A DNA stretch of 64,000 bases from the NCBI GenBank assembly GCA_964410965.1, contig CAYPIY010000010.1:1-64000 (forward strand). Reading direction: 5' to 3'. The notes beneath the pieces were generated by a model. The model ran no database searches. It was not told the DNA's origin and saw nothing but the letters and a program-made list of their open reading frames with translations. Origin of the DNA: JBBIRG01 sp964410965. Its GTDB lineage: Bacteria; CLD3; SB21; JBBIRG01. The number at the start of each line of letters is the position of its first letter. Position 1 is the first letter of the stretch. The translations under genes were made by a program, and so were the position numbers. This document shows, piece after piece, positions 34,375-44,469 of this stretch.

Positions 34375-35619
34375 TTAAACCCAGCCTCTCAGTTTGCACA
34401 CTTCCGCGACACGGGCGACACCGACGACCATCGCAGCAAGGCGGGGATGGACTTTTTTCTCGGTCATCGCCTCATGAACGGTTCGGTAGGCGTTGGTCAG
34501 TTTTTCATCCAGCCGTGAATGAACGATGGGTTCGTCCCAGAAATACGAATAACTGTCCTGCACCATTTCGAAATAAGATACCGTAACCCCGCCGGCGCTT
34601 GCCAGGATGTCCGGGATGACGTGAATGCCTTTCCGGTTCAGGATCAGGTCTGCGGCCGGTGTGGTGGGGCCGTTGGACAATTCGCAGACGATTTTCGCTT
34701 TTATGCGGTCCGCGTTTTCCACGGAAATGGAATTTTCAAGCGCCGCCGGATACAGCACGTCCACATCCAGTTCGAGCAGGGATTCGTGGGGTATGGGCCT
34801 GGAACCCGGAAATCCGCTGACGGTCCCGTTTTTCAGTTTGTAGGTGACCAGTTCCCTGCAGTTGAAACCATCCGGGTTATGGATCGCACCGCGTGAATCG
34901 CTCACGGCGATTAATTTTCCCATGCCGAGGATTTCCTGGTGCAGGAGCGCGGCTCTCTGCCCGGCGTTTCCGAATCCCTGGATCGCGAAAGTATTCGGTG
35001 AAATGTTCAGTTTTTTGCATGCCTCGCGTACGGTGATCACGCCGCCCCGGGCGGTCGCATCGCGCCGGCCTTCTGTCCCTCCGATCTGCCTGGGCTTGTC
35101 GGTCAGCACGCCCGGATGATGATGACCCATGATCGTTTCGTATTCATCCATCATCCACGCCATCGTTTGCGGGTTGGTATACACATCGGGCGCGGGGACG
35201 TCCTTGTCGATGCCGAGCATGGAGGCGGCTCCGCGCATATAGGCACGGGCGACGTTTTCCAGCTCGCGTTCCGACATTTTTTTTGGGTCGCAGCATACCC
35301 CGCCCTTGCCGCCGCCGAGCGGGAGGTCCACCACCGCGGTTTTCCATGTCATCCAGGACGCAAGCGCCCGGATCGTATCCACGGTCTCATCCGGATGAAA
35401 CCGGATGCCTCCCTTGGCCGGTCCGCGGGCATAATTGTACTGGATGCGGTAAGCCTGAAATATGCTGACGGCGCCGTTATCCATTTTGACCGGGATCGTG
35501 AATTTGAATTCGCGCTGGGGCCAGGTCAGAAGTTCTGTGGTGGCCGGGTCCAGGTTCAGGATTCGGGAAGCCTGCACGACCTGTTCCTGGGCTACTTGAA
35601 ACGAGTTGTAAGATTCCAT
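34375..35619 (-). CDS. gdhA: glutamate dehydrogenase
   Basis: 414 residues, the usual length of the hexameric class. Catalyses 2-oxoglutarate plus ammonia to glutamate and back. YARGPAKGGIRFHP holds the substrate lysine, PLGGGKGGV (about 102-110) the catalytic lysine region, and IQGFGNAGQRAA the Rossmann nucleotide site; SNGPTTPAAD near the C-terminal third is also typical. AAAGGAATAACC precedes the ATG. It is the last gene of a three-gene minus-strand run after the PEP-binding protein and the zinc-ribbon protein (5-bp gap), which hints that nitrogen assimilation is tied to a PEP- or pyruvate-sensing partner. Cofactor preference cannot be read with confidence. Confidence 0.95.
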   Translation of the reverse strand: MESYNSFQVAQEQVVQASRILNLDPATTELLTWPQREFKFTIPVKMDNGAVSIFQAYRIQYNYARGPAKGGIRFHPDETVDTIRALASWMTWKTAVVDLPLGGGKGGVCCDPKKMSERELENVARAYMRGAASMLGIDKDVPAPDVYTNPQTMAWMMDEYETIMGHHHPGVLTDKPRQIGGTEGRRDATARGGVITVREACKKLNISPNTFAIQGFGNAGQRAALLHQEILGMGKLIAVSDSRGAIHNPDGFNCRELVTYKLKNGTVSGFPGSRPIPHESLLELDVDVLYPAALENSISVENADRIKAKIVCELSNGPTTPAADLILNRKGIHVIPDILASAGGVTVSYFEMVQDSYSYFWDEPIVHSRLDEKLTNAYRTVHEAMTEKKVHPRLAAMVVGVARVAEVCKLRGWV

Positions 35620-35624
35620 GCCGG

Positions 35625-35810
35625 TTATTCCTTTGATGATGGTTTAGGGGTGTTCGGTTCCTCCGGTTCATCCAGAACGATACGGTACCAGCAGCTTTTG
35701 CACATCAGCGCCCGGTCGACGTTCAGCAGAACCTGTTCCCACGGACTCAGCTCCCTGCCGCAATGAGGGCAGTTCGCGAGCATGTCCTTTTTATCGTCAT
35801 TAGCTCCCAA
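35625..35810 (-). CDS. small zinc-ribbon protein
   Basis: 61 residues with two CxxC knuckles, C14-C17 (CPHC) and C37-C40 (CKSC), a classic zinc ribbon, then an acidic, proline-rich tail. The TTG start at 35810 is supported by GGAGG, which lies inside the end of the upstream gene with a 6-nt spacer; the ATG at 35783 is an alternative that keeps both knuckles. It sits 1 bp after the PEP-binding gene's stop and 5 bp before gdhA. Role unknown; possibly an adaptor or regulator for its neighbours. Confidence 0.72.
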   Translation of the reverse strand: MGANDDKKDMLANCPHCGRELSPWEQVLLNVDRALMCKSCWYRIVLDEPEEPNTPKPSSKE

Positions 35811-35811
35811 G

Positions 35812-38800
35812 TTATACCTCCGGTTTCAGGATGATTCCTTTATTGTTATGTCCGTCCATTTTAATGGTCAGCGGCTTTTCAAAACGGATCAATTTAGTGA
35901 ATTCTTTTTGCTCAAGCGGCGTCTGTGACAGCATCCAGTCCCAGTCCATGAAACCCTGATGGCTGTGCATGTCCACGGTAAAGTAACCGATCATGAAGGA
36001 CGTCAGATTCTGGAAGAAGTGTGATCCCTGCGACGGCGTCACAGCCATGTCTTTGAAACCGGTTTCGATGATCGCTTTCGCGCCTGCGATCTGGTCCCAG
36101 TTGACGGGAATGCCGAGCCACGGATCGAGCGATCCCCATCGGCCGACGCCGATAAGCAGGTACGGTCGTTTTTCTTCAACGAGTTTCGCGTTGTACCAGC
36201 TGACTTCTTTCGCGACCTCCCGGCTGCGCGCGCGGTCGTATTTTTCATAATCGACAACCACCACGTCAACGATATCACGGAGCGTTCCGTTGCCCATGAC
36301 GCGTTCGCTTTTGCAGATGACCCGTTCGGCATCAAAATCATCGAATGTCCAGTGTTCCGTCTCGCGGCTCAGCACGAGCGGGCGCATCTGAAGGATGCCG
36401 AATTCCTTCGGCTGTCCGCGGGGCACCGAGAGATTGACGGCGAACTCGATTTCCACGGGCGTTCCCATGCCCCACTGTCCCATGTCGAGCAGCAGTTCGA
36501 GGATCTGCGGGAGCGGGAATATTTTATGTTTCAGAATAGGCGCGAAGTTGATCACGCGGATGCCCGGGCGCGAGATGCCGTCGTAAATAACCTGATTTTC
36601 CGGCGAGTAGGTTGACGCCGTGTAGGACAGCGGGCCGTCCTGCTCGGCGATGCTGAGTTCAAACGACTCCACTTTCAGATCGTGTGTGTCAAACGACTCG
36701 TCAAAATGTTTCTGGAGATTCAGCGCGTAAAAATTGGTCTGGCTGTTGTCGAGTACGTCCTTGATTGTGAACTGCATCATGTCGGTGGGATATTTGGGAC
36801 AGAAGCGGGCCGTGTTTCCGCCGTCCACGACGATCTTGCCCAGCCCGAGCCCGACGGAAATGATCCCGTCGTTGGGTTTCTGCGGAGGCATCGGGTAAAA
36901 ATTATATGATTTGGCTACTCCGGCGAAATCAGGATAAAAGCGGTGTTCATGAGGCTTGCCGACGATCTTCTGGATCAGCACGGCCATTTTTTCCTCTTCC
37001 AGCCGGTACGTCGTCATCTTGATGTAGTTTTTGGCCGCCTGGTAGTATGTGGAGGCGTAGACTTTTTTAATGCTGTTCAGCAGGTCATTCAGCCGGATCA
37101 GCGGGTTGTGGTGGCTGTTCGGGATCATGTAGGTTTCATACACTCCGGCGAACGGGTGGTACTGTGAGTCCTCAAGAAGGCTGGAGGAACGGACCGCCAG
37201 CGGCGACCGCACGAGGTTCAGGAACGCGACCAGTTCCGCCATGATGTCCTCGGGGAATTTTTCCGCCTCGATGAACCGTTTGGTGATTTCGACGTCGTCG
37301 GAACAGCTCATCGCGAATGAACGGAGGTTATTTTCATCCATGAACTGGTCGAAGACGTCCGTTCCGAGCACCGCGAGCGCGGGAACGAAAATCTCGATGT
37401 TCTCGAACCGGTGGCAGACGTTGTAGTCATTGATGATCGTGTTGACGAAACCCAGGCCGCGGGCCTTTCCGCCGAGCGAACCGCCGCCGATGCGCGCGAT
37501 GCTGTGGTTCGGGTCGAAGGTTTCCTTGTGAAAATCCGTGATCACGCCCTTCAGGCGCATCATCCGGTATTCGAAGATGGACCGGATCAGTTCTTCGCGC
37601 AGTCCCTGGATGGTCGGGTAATCCGTGTATTTGCGGGGCTTCATCTTATGCGCCAGCCAGAATTCCGTGCGCGCCTTGAACCAGTTCGAAAAATGATTCC
37701 GCTCCGCGTGGTAGCGGATGCATTCCTCGGGAACGGTTTTCAGGAGTTCCTCGAGCGCCTTGAGGTTCGCGGCCCTCCCGATCTCGCGGCCGTCCGGCGC
37801 ACGGAACACGAAATCGCCGAAACTGAAGTACTCCGTCATGAACCGGGATAATTCATCCAGCAGCATGGGAGAGTCTTTCAGAGAGAACGAGGCATTCAGC
37901 GCGCGGGCATCCTCCTCCCATCCGGCGTTGGTGGACTGCATCAGGATGGAAATCTCGGAATTGGCCTGTTTGATGTATTTCGCGAGTTCCACTCCCGCGC
38001 CGGGCGTTTCTTTCCCGTCCTTCGGGAAATCCACGTCCGTGATCACGCCGAGCACGTAATCCTGGTAGGTTTCAAAATATGTCATCGCCTCCTCGTACGT
38101 GCGGCAGAGGATAATCTTCGGCCGCGCGCGCATGCGGAGGAACTTGTGCGAGAGGTTGATGCCTTCCTGGATCAGCCGCTGCGACTGCTTGAGGATTTCC
38201 GTGAAGATCATCGGCAGGTAGGAGGAATAAAACCGCACGTTGTCCTCGATCAGGAGGACGACCTGCACGCCGGCCAGTCGCGTGTCGTTCTCGATGTTCA
38301 GGCGGTCTTCGAGATACTTGATGATTGCGATGATGATGCGGAAATTGCCCTGCCAGATGAAGATGCCGTCGAACAGTCCGGCGTCCTCGCTCATCAGCAT
38401 GGTCTGGAGCTCGCGGTTGTCGAACGACAGGAGGACGATCGGGATGGTCAATCCGGCTTTCCGGGCCTCGCGGACCAGCTCGCGCGCGTCCATGTCCTCG
38501 ATATGCAGGGTGGTGAGGATCATGTCGAAGCGGTTCTCTTTTTTCGCGAGGTGGATCGCCTCGTGCCCGCTGGAGGCGCGCGTCAGTTCCGGCGCGTGGC
38601 TCAGGCTCAGCGCCTGATATTCGTTGCGGATGAGCTCGTAGAGCCGCCCGTCCTCCTCGAACAGGTACAGGTCGTAGAGGCTTGATACGAGCAGGACGTC
38701 GCGGATGCGGATGCGCATCAGGTTCTGGAATCCCTGAAACCGGGTGCCGTAACCGTGCTCCACCCACAGCGCTTCCAGGTTCTCGGACGCGGGGCTTGCT

Positions 38801-38817
38801 GTTTTGGCTGTTGTCAT
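35812..38817 (-). CDS. PEP/pyruvate-binding (PPDK N-domain) protein with tandem receiver-like domains
   Basis: About 1001 residues from the ATG at 38817 (the frame opens 51 bp earlier). Two response-regulator-like domains come first: domain 1 (about 35-170) has the receiver pattern, but the phosphorylated Asp position reads ILTTLHIEDMD, so it is a pseudo-receiver; domain 2 (about 185-330) keeps VLLIEDN and VITDVDF, with an Asp in place. Then comes an ATP-grasp domain of PEP synthase / pyruvate phosphate dikinase type: GGGSLGGKARGLGF, SPLAVRSSSLLEDSQYHPFAGVYET. The mobile phosphohistidine and PEP TIM-barrel domains are absent, so it cannot make PEP by the usual route. It heads the zinc-ribbon/gdhA run. 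Probably regulatory; the ligand is unknown. Confidence 0.85.
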   Translation of the reverse strand: MTTAKTASPASENLEALWVEHGYGTRFQGFQNLMRIRIRDVLLVSSLYDLYLFEEDGRLYELIRNEYQALSLSHAPELTRASSGHEAIHLAKKENRFDMILTTLHIEDMDARELVREARKAGLTIPIVLLSFDNRELQTMLMSEDAGLFDGIFIWQGNFRIIIAIIKYLEDRLNIENDTRLAGVQVVLLIEDNVRFYSSYLPMIFTEILKQSQRLIQEGINLSHKFLRMRARPKIILCRTYEEAMTYFETYQDYVLGVITDVDFPKDGKETPGAGVELAKYIKQANSEISILMQSTNAGWEEDARALNASFSLKDSPMLLDELSRFMTEYFSFGDFVFRAPDGREIGRAANLKALEELLKTVPEECIRYHAERNHFSNWFKARTEFWLAHKMKPRKYTDYPTIQGLREELIRSIFEYRMMRLKGVITDFHKETFDPNHSIARIGGGSLGGKARGLGFVNTIINDYNVCHRFENIEIFVPALAVLGTDVFDQFMDENNLRSFAMSCSDDVEITKRFIEAEKFPEDIMAELVAFLNLVRSPLAVRSSSLLEDSQYHPFAGVYETYMIPNSHHNPLIRLNDLLNSIKKVYASTYYQAAKNYIKMTTYRLEEEKMAVLIQKIVGKPHEHRFYPDFAGVAKSYNFYPMPPQKPNDGIISVGLGLGKIVVDGGNTARFCPKYPTDMMQFTIKDVLDNSQTNFYALNLQKHFDESFDTHDLKVESFELSIAEQDGPLSYTASTYSPENQVIYDGISRPGIRVINFAPILKHKIFPLPQILELLLDMGQWGMGTPVEIEFAVNLSVPRGQPKEFGILQMRPLVLSRETEHWTFDDFDAERVICKSERVMGNGTLRDIVDVVVVDYEKYDRARSREVAKEVSWYNAKLVEEKRPYLLIGVGRWGSLDPWLGIPVNWDQIAGAKAIIETGFKDMAVTPSQGSHFFQNLTSFMIGYFTVDMHSHQGFMDWDWMLSQTPLEQKEFTKLIRFEKPLTIKMDGHNNKGIILKPEV

Positions 38818-38919
38818 AAGAAACCGCCGTTTATCATTGGATCGTGATTTGTTGAATTCATGGACCATGGACGAATATCAGTACAATATAATTCTTTTTT
38901 TAATCATTGGAAATAAAAA

Positions 38920-38948
38920 AACCGTTCCCCCGGATGAGGGGAACGGTT
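38920..38948 (-). terminator. rho-independent terminator
   Basis: AACCGTTCCCC (38920-38930) pairs exactly with GGGGAACGGTT (38938-38948), and a T tract follows on the minus strand. It ends the lipoprotein gene whose stop is at 38971. Confidence 0.85.
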
Positions 38949-38970
38949 CTGAATTGAATTCAAGAAAAGG

Positions 38971-39834
38971 TTACGCGGGAGTGATGGTGCCGTTGTCGAG
39001 ATTGATCGTATAGCTGTAACCGCCGACTGTGAGAGTGGCCGTATTGTCGCCGTCAAAAGTAATGGAACCGGCAACGTAGAAATTGGGAAGGTCCTGCACT
39101 TCGGGAGTGAAATCGCGTTTGACCTTGAATACAATCGTTCCGCTGGCAGGGTAATTTCCGCCATTAGCCAGTTGAATGTCATTGAAATCGTATTCAGCGG
39201 TATAAATCATCTTCTGGGTGTAAGACTGCCCGCCGTAAACGGTGCGGATGATATATTTATATTCGAATCCGCTCTCGCCGTTCAGATGAAGGTTTCCCGT
39301 GCTGGCGTGATGGGCCACAATACCCGTTACATCCATATCGGCGTTATACTTCCAGGTCAGGTCCATAGTCGTTGTGGCGCCGTTCTGGCTGATCGATGTG
39401 TCGGCGTCAAAATCATAATCATACATATATTCCATCTGATCCGTGGACGAAGTGGGTGTTCCATCGGCATCGCGGGGAGTAAAACGGTATTGGTGGGAAA
39501 TGGTGCCTCTGAAGAAGGAATAGATGTAACTGTACTGCCATGTCCACCATCCGGTACCTGAATTATAAATAAAATCCTCATCCGAGGATTTCCGGATCGG
39601 GTTTTCTTTACCTTTGAACATTTTCACGGCCGAACCGGCGGCCAGGCTCAGGGCTTCATCCGCGGCCGCAAGAGGCATATCAATGGCTCCTTGACCGTCC
39701 ATCGCAGTCACGGCGTTATTCGCTTCGGTCTGCGTGCCGAAATTACTGGTAGATCCGCCGCCGCCGTCATCCCCGCAGCTGACAAACATCACGAACGACA
39801 CGGACATCAGTAACGCTAAGAGTCTCGTTTTCAT
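38971..39834 (-). CDS. lipoprotein of unknown function
   Basis: 287 residues from the ATG at 39834, chosen for AAGGAG 8 nt upstream and the lipoprotein signal MKTRLLALLMSVSFVMFVSC followed by GDDGGGGS. The mature domain has a helical stretch (AVTAMDGQGAIDMPLAAADEAL) then many Tyr/Thr strands (WTWQYSYIYSFFRGTISHQYRF, GESGFEYKYIIRTVY), ending SYTINLDNGTITPA. No family is recognised. It is monocistronic, with its own terminator. Confidence 0.72.
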   Translation of the reverse strand: MKTRLLALLMSVSFVMFVSCGDDGGGGSTSNFGTQTEANNAVTAMDGQGAIDMPLAAADEALSLAAGSAVKMFKGKENPIRKSSDEDFIYNSGTGWWTWQYSYIYSFFRGTISHQYRFTPRDADGTPTSSTDQMEYMYDYDFDADTSISQNGATTTMDLTWKYNADMDVTGIVAHHASTGNLHLNGESGFEYKYIIRTVYGGQSYTQKMIYTAEYDFNDIQLANGGNYPASGTIVFKVKRDFTPEVQDLPNFYVAGSITFDGDNTATLTVGGYSYTINLDNGTITPA

Positions 39835-40025
39835 ACATTTCTCCTTGGTTTGGTTTCGAAAACGGTTGATTGTGAATATTTCATTGTTCATCTGTGCAAT
39901 AACTCAAATACCATGAATACTTCATAAGGCATTAAGGTAAACAATTCTGACCGTGAATTCCATACAAAAACAAACTTGCTTTCCGGAGATTTATTTCCTT
40001 TCCGGCGCTGTAATTTCAGTCCGTT

Positions 40026-43000
40026 TTATTTCAGCAGGATCATCTTTCTCGACTGTACAAACTGCCCGGATGTTCCTTCGGACGGAACCGCCGATATCCT
40101 GCAGATATAAACTCCGCTGGTTACGGCCTGATTCAGCCCGTTTTTCCCGTTCCAGGAAATCAGGTGATTTCCCGCAGGCATTTCCGACTGAAGTAAAGTC
40201 CGCACTTCCTGCCCGAGCACGTTATAAATCTTAAGGGTCACACGGGAACGAACGGGAAGAGCGTATTTCAGCGCGGTCGAGGGATTGAACGGATTCGGGA
40301 AGTTCTGGCTCAATTCAAAGCGCTGAGGCACCGTCGAGATGCCGAGATTATTTTCCTCGACAAAACCGGATTGCCCGGCCACGATCCGGAAATGCCGCGT
40401 GGTTTCACTACCGCCGACCGGGAAAACATACTCTTTCCGGTCACGCAGGTTCAGGGCAAGGCCCAGATCCTTATCGAGCAATACCGCGTCGAAATGAGCC
40501 GGGATGTTCGAGGCTCCGTCGAAGTTCATTGATACGGAACGGTCGTCCGTTTTCACGGAAACCTCGAAATCCCATACATGCCCGGAAGGATTGGTTTTAC
40601 GGATGTCGATTCCGTATTCGTCCGGGCTGGCGGTCCAGTCGTCGTGCGGGATGCGAAGCTTGATGTAATCGCCCGGATGTCTCGGCGCGTCAACCAGGTC
40701 GTAGGAATCGAACTGGTCATCCGCGTCCTGCGACATGCCGATATAATTGTCGTCGTCCGCCACCAGGCCCGAAGACGCGCGGATTCTAAGGCGCCATGAA
40801 TCCCGGTCGTTCCGGACGAAATCCTCCGCGTACGTGTTTTTCATCATCGCACCGGATGCTTCGATCGCCGGAATGCCGATGTTGACTGGATTGGCGCTCG
40901 TGTTTTTGACAAAGTACCCTTTCCACGGATCCAGTGTAGAGGAAGCCAGGTACGTGATTTTTCCTTCATTGTTCTCATCATACGTATAAGGAGTCTGGAT
41001 CTGAGTGGTTTTGCTGACGGAATCCCAGGGCACGCTGAAATTGTACGGGCATCCGATCATGTTCCATCCGTTCTGCAGGGATACCGCGAACGGCCCGGCG
41101 GTGCTGACGGTCGTGCCGCGCCCGCTGCGCAGCCCGATCGCCTTGGTCGTGATGAACCAGTATCCGCGGCCCGGTGCGAAATTCTCAAACGCGGGATCGC
41201 TGTGCTCAATGTATCCGATCGTGGTTCCCTGCCAGCGGAACAACCGCCAGACATCGGCATCGGCCGCGCCGAAATTGGACAGCACGGAATCGGCATCCCC
41301 CTGCGCCGCTTCGATCGGCAGCGAAATCATGCGGTAATAATTGACCTTATTGCCGGCCGGCTGGGCTGTGGTCTTGGATACGCCGCCGGTCAGGCTGACG
41401 TACACGGTATACGGATTCTTTTCGGGATTAACGGCCGGAGCGGTTTTAATCTCCGTCGCGTCCCCGATCTTCACGTAATAGGAGGCGCCTTTGCTGGTCA
41501 CATACAAAGATGGAATGCTCGCGGAATAATTTCCGCCCCCGGCGGAGGACATACCCGTCGAATCATACAGAACCGATCCGCCCTGCCGGTAAAACAGCCT
41601 TGCCCACTGGATCGCCGCGGAGGGATGGATGGTGATCGGGACCGAACCTCCGGGAGCGACCGTCGGGTTGACCGAACCAGGGTCCACTCCGACGCTCAGT
41701 TCCGCGCCCGAGCCGCTCAGATTCAGCACCGCGTCGCTGGTGTTGCTTTTGATCGTCAGTATGCCGTTATAGCTTCCCCCGGACAGCGGCGCGAATTCAA
41801 CCGTGATGTCACGGGAAGCCGAGGGTACAAGCGTAAACGAAGCGGAAGACAAAACCGTGAACGCGTTGTTGCTGATTTGGATGTTCGTTACATTAAGATC
41901 CGCGTTTCCCGTATTGGTGACCGTGAACATGAGCGTGTCTTTCAGTCCGACTTTCAAACTGCCGAAAACCAGCGCGGATGTGCTTAAAAATATGTTGGGT
42001 GTAGGCCCGGCGACACCGGTTCCCCGGATCACGCGCGTTACCGCGGGCGTATTGGTGGCGTCGCTCTGGACCGTCAATGTGGAACTGTAATCCGTCACGG
42101 CGACAGGAATGAAGCGGACGGTGATATCTTTCGAGGAATCAGCCCTGACGACCAGCGGATCGGATACGGACGGCGGATTGATGACCGTAAACGCCGCATG
42201 ACCCGATGTGACCGACGTTACCGAAAGCGTGGAGTTGCCCGTATTGCTGATGGTTACGATCCGCGTCTGTACCGAATCTTTTGTAACCAGTCCGAAACTG
42301 ACGGTGTCCGGGCTGACAGCGATAGTTCGGGACGGCGGGCCGGAAGTTCCTTCGCCCGACATGTGAAGAGTGTAATTCGGATGGTTATCGGATGTATTGA
42401 CTATTGTCAGCTGGCCCGTGTACGTGACATAGGAAACAGGGGTGAATTTTACCTGGACGTTCCGCGGGGTGCCGATATTTACAGTCAAAGGAAAAGTCGA
42501 GGGACTGACGACAGAAAAAGCACTATTGCCGGATGTGATATTCGTGATATTAAAAGCGGTCGTTCCGGTATTGGATACCTGGAAAGTGATCGTGGAATCG
42601 CGCCCGACCTGAACGCCCTTGAACACCAGCGAATCAACGGATACCGATATGGTCGGATTGGGATTCAAAACGGCGTTCGCGGACAGTGAAACGGCTTTAG
42701 TTTCATCATTATTATTGATGGTCAGCGTGGCGTTTTTAGCGCCTTCCGTGGCCGGCTTCAGCCATACGGTCACGACGATGCTGTCACCTGAGCCGGGTAA
42801 AATCTGGTTTCCAGTGGATACATATCCGTAACCCAGGCCTGAGGGCGAAATGGAAATTCCGGTCACCTTCAGCGTGTCGTCGCCGGTGTTGCGGATGGAA
42901 AAGGTTTGTGTGACGCTGTCGTTCACGGCCACGGTACCGTAGCTGATGGAGTTCCTGGAAATCGTGATGGCCGGTTTCACGCGGATGCGGAATGTGTCGG

Positions 43001-44399
43001 ACTGAACCGCGCTCCACTCGCCCCGGTCGTTCCGGAACCGGGCGTACACAGTGTGCAGCCCGAGACCCAGGCCCGTGGCTGATATGGTGATAGGTTCCTC
43101 GACAGCGGCTGTTGTGCTTCCGAACGTACCGCCGAACTGAATCCCGCTTCCCGGATTGACCGGATTATTGAAATAATATTCTCCGCCCGCGATAACCGGG
43201 GGAGCCATACCGGCGTCGACGATCACGGGTATTTTCCTTGAGTGACAGGTAAACCCCCGCGAATCGGTGAAGTCCACAAACAGCGTATCGTTGCCGTTGG
43301 AGGAAAGAACGCCCTGCGCGTTATTAATGGTCACGGTGGCACAGGATGTGTCAAACGTCCCGAGCGTGAATCTTGTGTTTTTGTCGTGCGCCCAGTAGTA
43401 ACTGCCGGATACAATGGACTGCCGGCCAGTGGCGACGGTTACCTCCGTTTTCACGCTCCGCGCCGTTCCCCAGATTCCCCGGGAATCTTTCATCCGTACA
43501 TACAAAGTGTGAATGCCTTCCGCTTCAGGGGCTGTGATTGAACTGACCGCGGCTGAGATGTTTGTCGTGTCGTCAAATTCGATCGGGGTTTTCACGGCGG
43601 GGTTGCTGCTCCAGTAATATTCGCCTTCCGTCAGCCGCCGGGAAAATGCCTGTTCACCGGATATCACTTTCACAACCCTTGAGGGTCCCCACCGGCCTCC
43701 GGAATCCTTCAGGCGGATAAACAGCGAATGAATGCCGGGACCAACCGGCGCGGCGATGGAGTTCACGGCGACGGAGATGTTTGTCGTATCGTCAAATCCG
43801 ACCGGTGTTTTGACGGACGGATTGTCGCTCCAGTAATACTCACCTTCGGTCAGCCGCCGGGAAAACGCCTGTTCGCCTGCGATAACCCGGGCCAATCGGG
43901 ACGGTCCCCACCGGCCGTCAGAGTCCTGCAGACGGACATAGAGAGTGTGCAGGCCGTTCCCCGAGGGCACGGCAATTCCGTTCAGGGCCTGGGCGATATC
44001 CGTCGTGTCATCGAAATCAAAATCGGTTTTTGAGGCCGGAGCGTCACTCCAGTAATATTCGCCTTTGATGAGCCTCCGGGAAAACGCCTGTTCGCCCACA
44101 AGCACTTTAACGGTCTTATAAGGACCCCACTGGTCGAGACTGTCGGTAAACCGTATATACAGCGTATGAATGCCCTGGGTGACAGGCGCCGTCAGCAAAG
44201 TAGAATACGTCACTTCATTCGATGCGGTTATATCGACGATGGTTGGACTTTCCGCGTCCCAGTGGTATTCGACTTTGGCGATTTTATGGCTGACCTGTGC
44301 GATGAGAAACGATTCCGGCAGGATTCCCGCTATCAGGATTAAAGCCCAACCGGTTATAAACGGAACCATGAACCGTTGTCGAAAATTGTTTACTATCAT
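40026..44399 (-). CDS. giant multidomain T9SS cargo protein (ASH / choice-of-anchor D modules)
   Basis: 1457 residues from the ATG at 44399, fixed by AGGAGG about 8 nt upstream; the frame itself opens 60 bp earlier. After a signal sequence come six modules of about 70 residues (QAFSRRLTEGEYYWS, DDTTNIS, GIHTLYVRLKDSxGRWGPSR), then four ASH/choice-of-anchor D modules (ISVSPDTVSFGxVxxDSVQTxxVTISNTGNS) and a C-terminal T9SS sorting domain (NFPNPFNPSTA, KIYNVLGQEV, KMILLK). It is last in a four-gene run with two beta-helix proteins and a CsgG-like protein, so a large surface fibre or adhesin is likely. No enzyme motif is seen. Confidence 0.85.
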   Translation of the reverse strand: MIVNNFRQRFMVPFITGWALILIAGILPESFLIAQVSHKIAKVEYHWDAESPTIVDITASNEVTYSTLLTAPVTQGIHTLYIRFTDSLDQWGPYKTVKVLVGEQAFSRRLIKGEYYWSDAPASKTDFDFDDTTDIAQALNGIAVPSGNGLHTLYVRLQDSDGRWGPSRLARVIAGEQAFSRRLTEGEYYWSDNPSVKTPVGFDDTTNISVAVNSIAAPVGPGIHSLFIRLKDSGGRWGPSRVVKVISGEQAFSRRLTEGEYYWSSNPAVKTPIEFDDTTNISAAVSSITAPEAEGIHTLYVRMKDSRGIWGTARSVKTEVTVATGRQSIVSGSYYWAHDKNTRFTLGTFDTSCATVTINNAQGVLSSNGNDTLFVDFTDSRGFTCHSRKIPVIVDAGMAPPVIAGGEYYFNNPVNPGSGIQFGGTFGSTTAAVEEPITISATGLGLGLHTVYARFRNDRGEWSAVQSDTFRIRVKPAITISRNSISYGTVAVNDSVTQTFSIRNTGDDTLKVTGISISPSGLGYGYVSTGNQILPGSGDSIVVTVWLKPATEGAKNATLTINNNDETKAVSLSANAVLNPNPTISVSVDSLVFKGVQVGRDSTITFQVSNTGTTAFNITNITSGNSAFSVVSPSTFPLTVNIGTPRNVQVKFTPVSYVTYTGQLTIVNTSDNHPNYTLHMSGEGTSGPPSRTIAVSPDTVSFGLVTKDSVQTRIVTISNTGNSTLSVTSVTSGHAAFTVINPPSVSDPLVVRADSSKDITVRFIPVAVTDYSSTLTVQSDATNTPAVTRVIRGTGVAGPTPNIFLSTSALVFGSLKVGLKDTLMFTVTNTGNADLNVTNIQISNNAFTVLSSASFTLVPSASRDITVEFAPLSGGSYNGILTIKSNTSDAVLNLSGSGAELSVGVDPGSVNPTVAPGGSVPITIHPSAAIQWARLFYRQGGSVLYDSTGMSSAGGGNYSASIPSLYVTSKGASYYVKIGDATEIKTAPAVNPEKNPYTVYVSLTGGVSKTTAQPAGNKVNYYRMISLPIEAAQGDADSVLSNFGAADADVWRLFRWQGTTIGYIEHSDPAFENFAPGRGYWFITTKAIGLRSGRGTTVSTAGPFAVSLQNGWNMIGCPYNFSVPWDSVSKTTQIQTPYTYDENNEGKITYLASSTLDPWKGYFVKNTSANPVNIGIPAIEASGAMMKNTYAEDFVRNDRDSWRLRIRASSGLVADDDNYIGMSQDADDQFDSYDLVDAPRHPGDYIKLRIPHDDWTASPDEYGIDIRKTNPSGHVWDFEVSVKTDDRSVSMNFDGASNIPAHFDAVLLDKDLGLALNLRDRKEYVFPVGGSETTRHFRIVAGQSGFVEENNLGISTVPQRFELSQNFPNPFNPSTALKYALPVRSRVTLKIYNVLGQEVRTLLQSEMPAGNHLISWNGKNGLNQAVTSGVYICRISAVPSEGTSGQFVQSRKMILLK

Positions 44400-44469
44400 G
44401 TGAACATCCTCCTGCAAGGTTGGATGCGCTCTGAATACCTTGTTAATAAATTTTTTCATAGGATACGTA

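Noticed and set aside
38072..38767. 231-codon frame in another minus-strand phase of the PEP-binding gene
   Set aside because: Arg/Pro-rich shadow; the real frame has clear domains across the same DNA.
35812..38817. Phosphoenolpyruvate synthase
   Set aside because: The ATP-grasp domain is there, but the phosphohistidine and PEP-binding barrel domains are missing.
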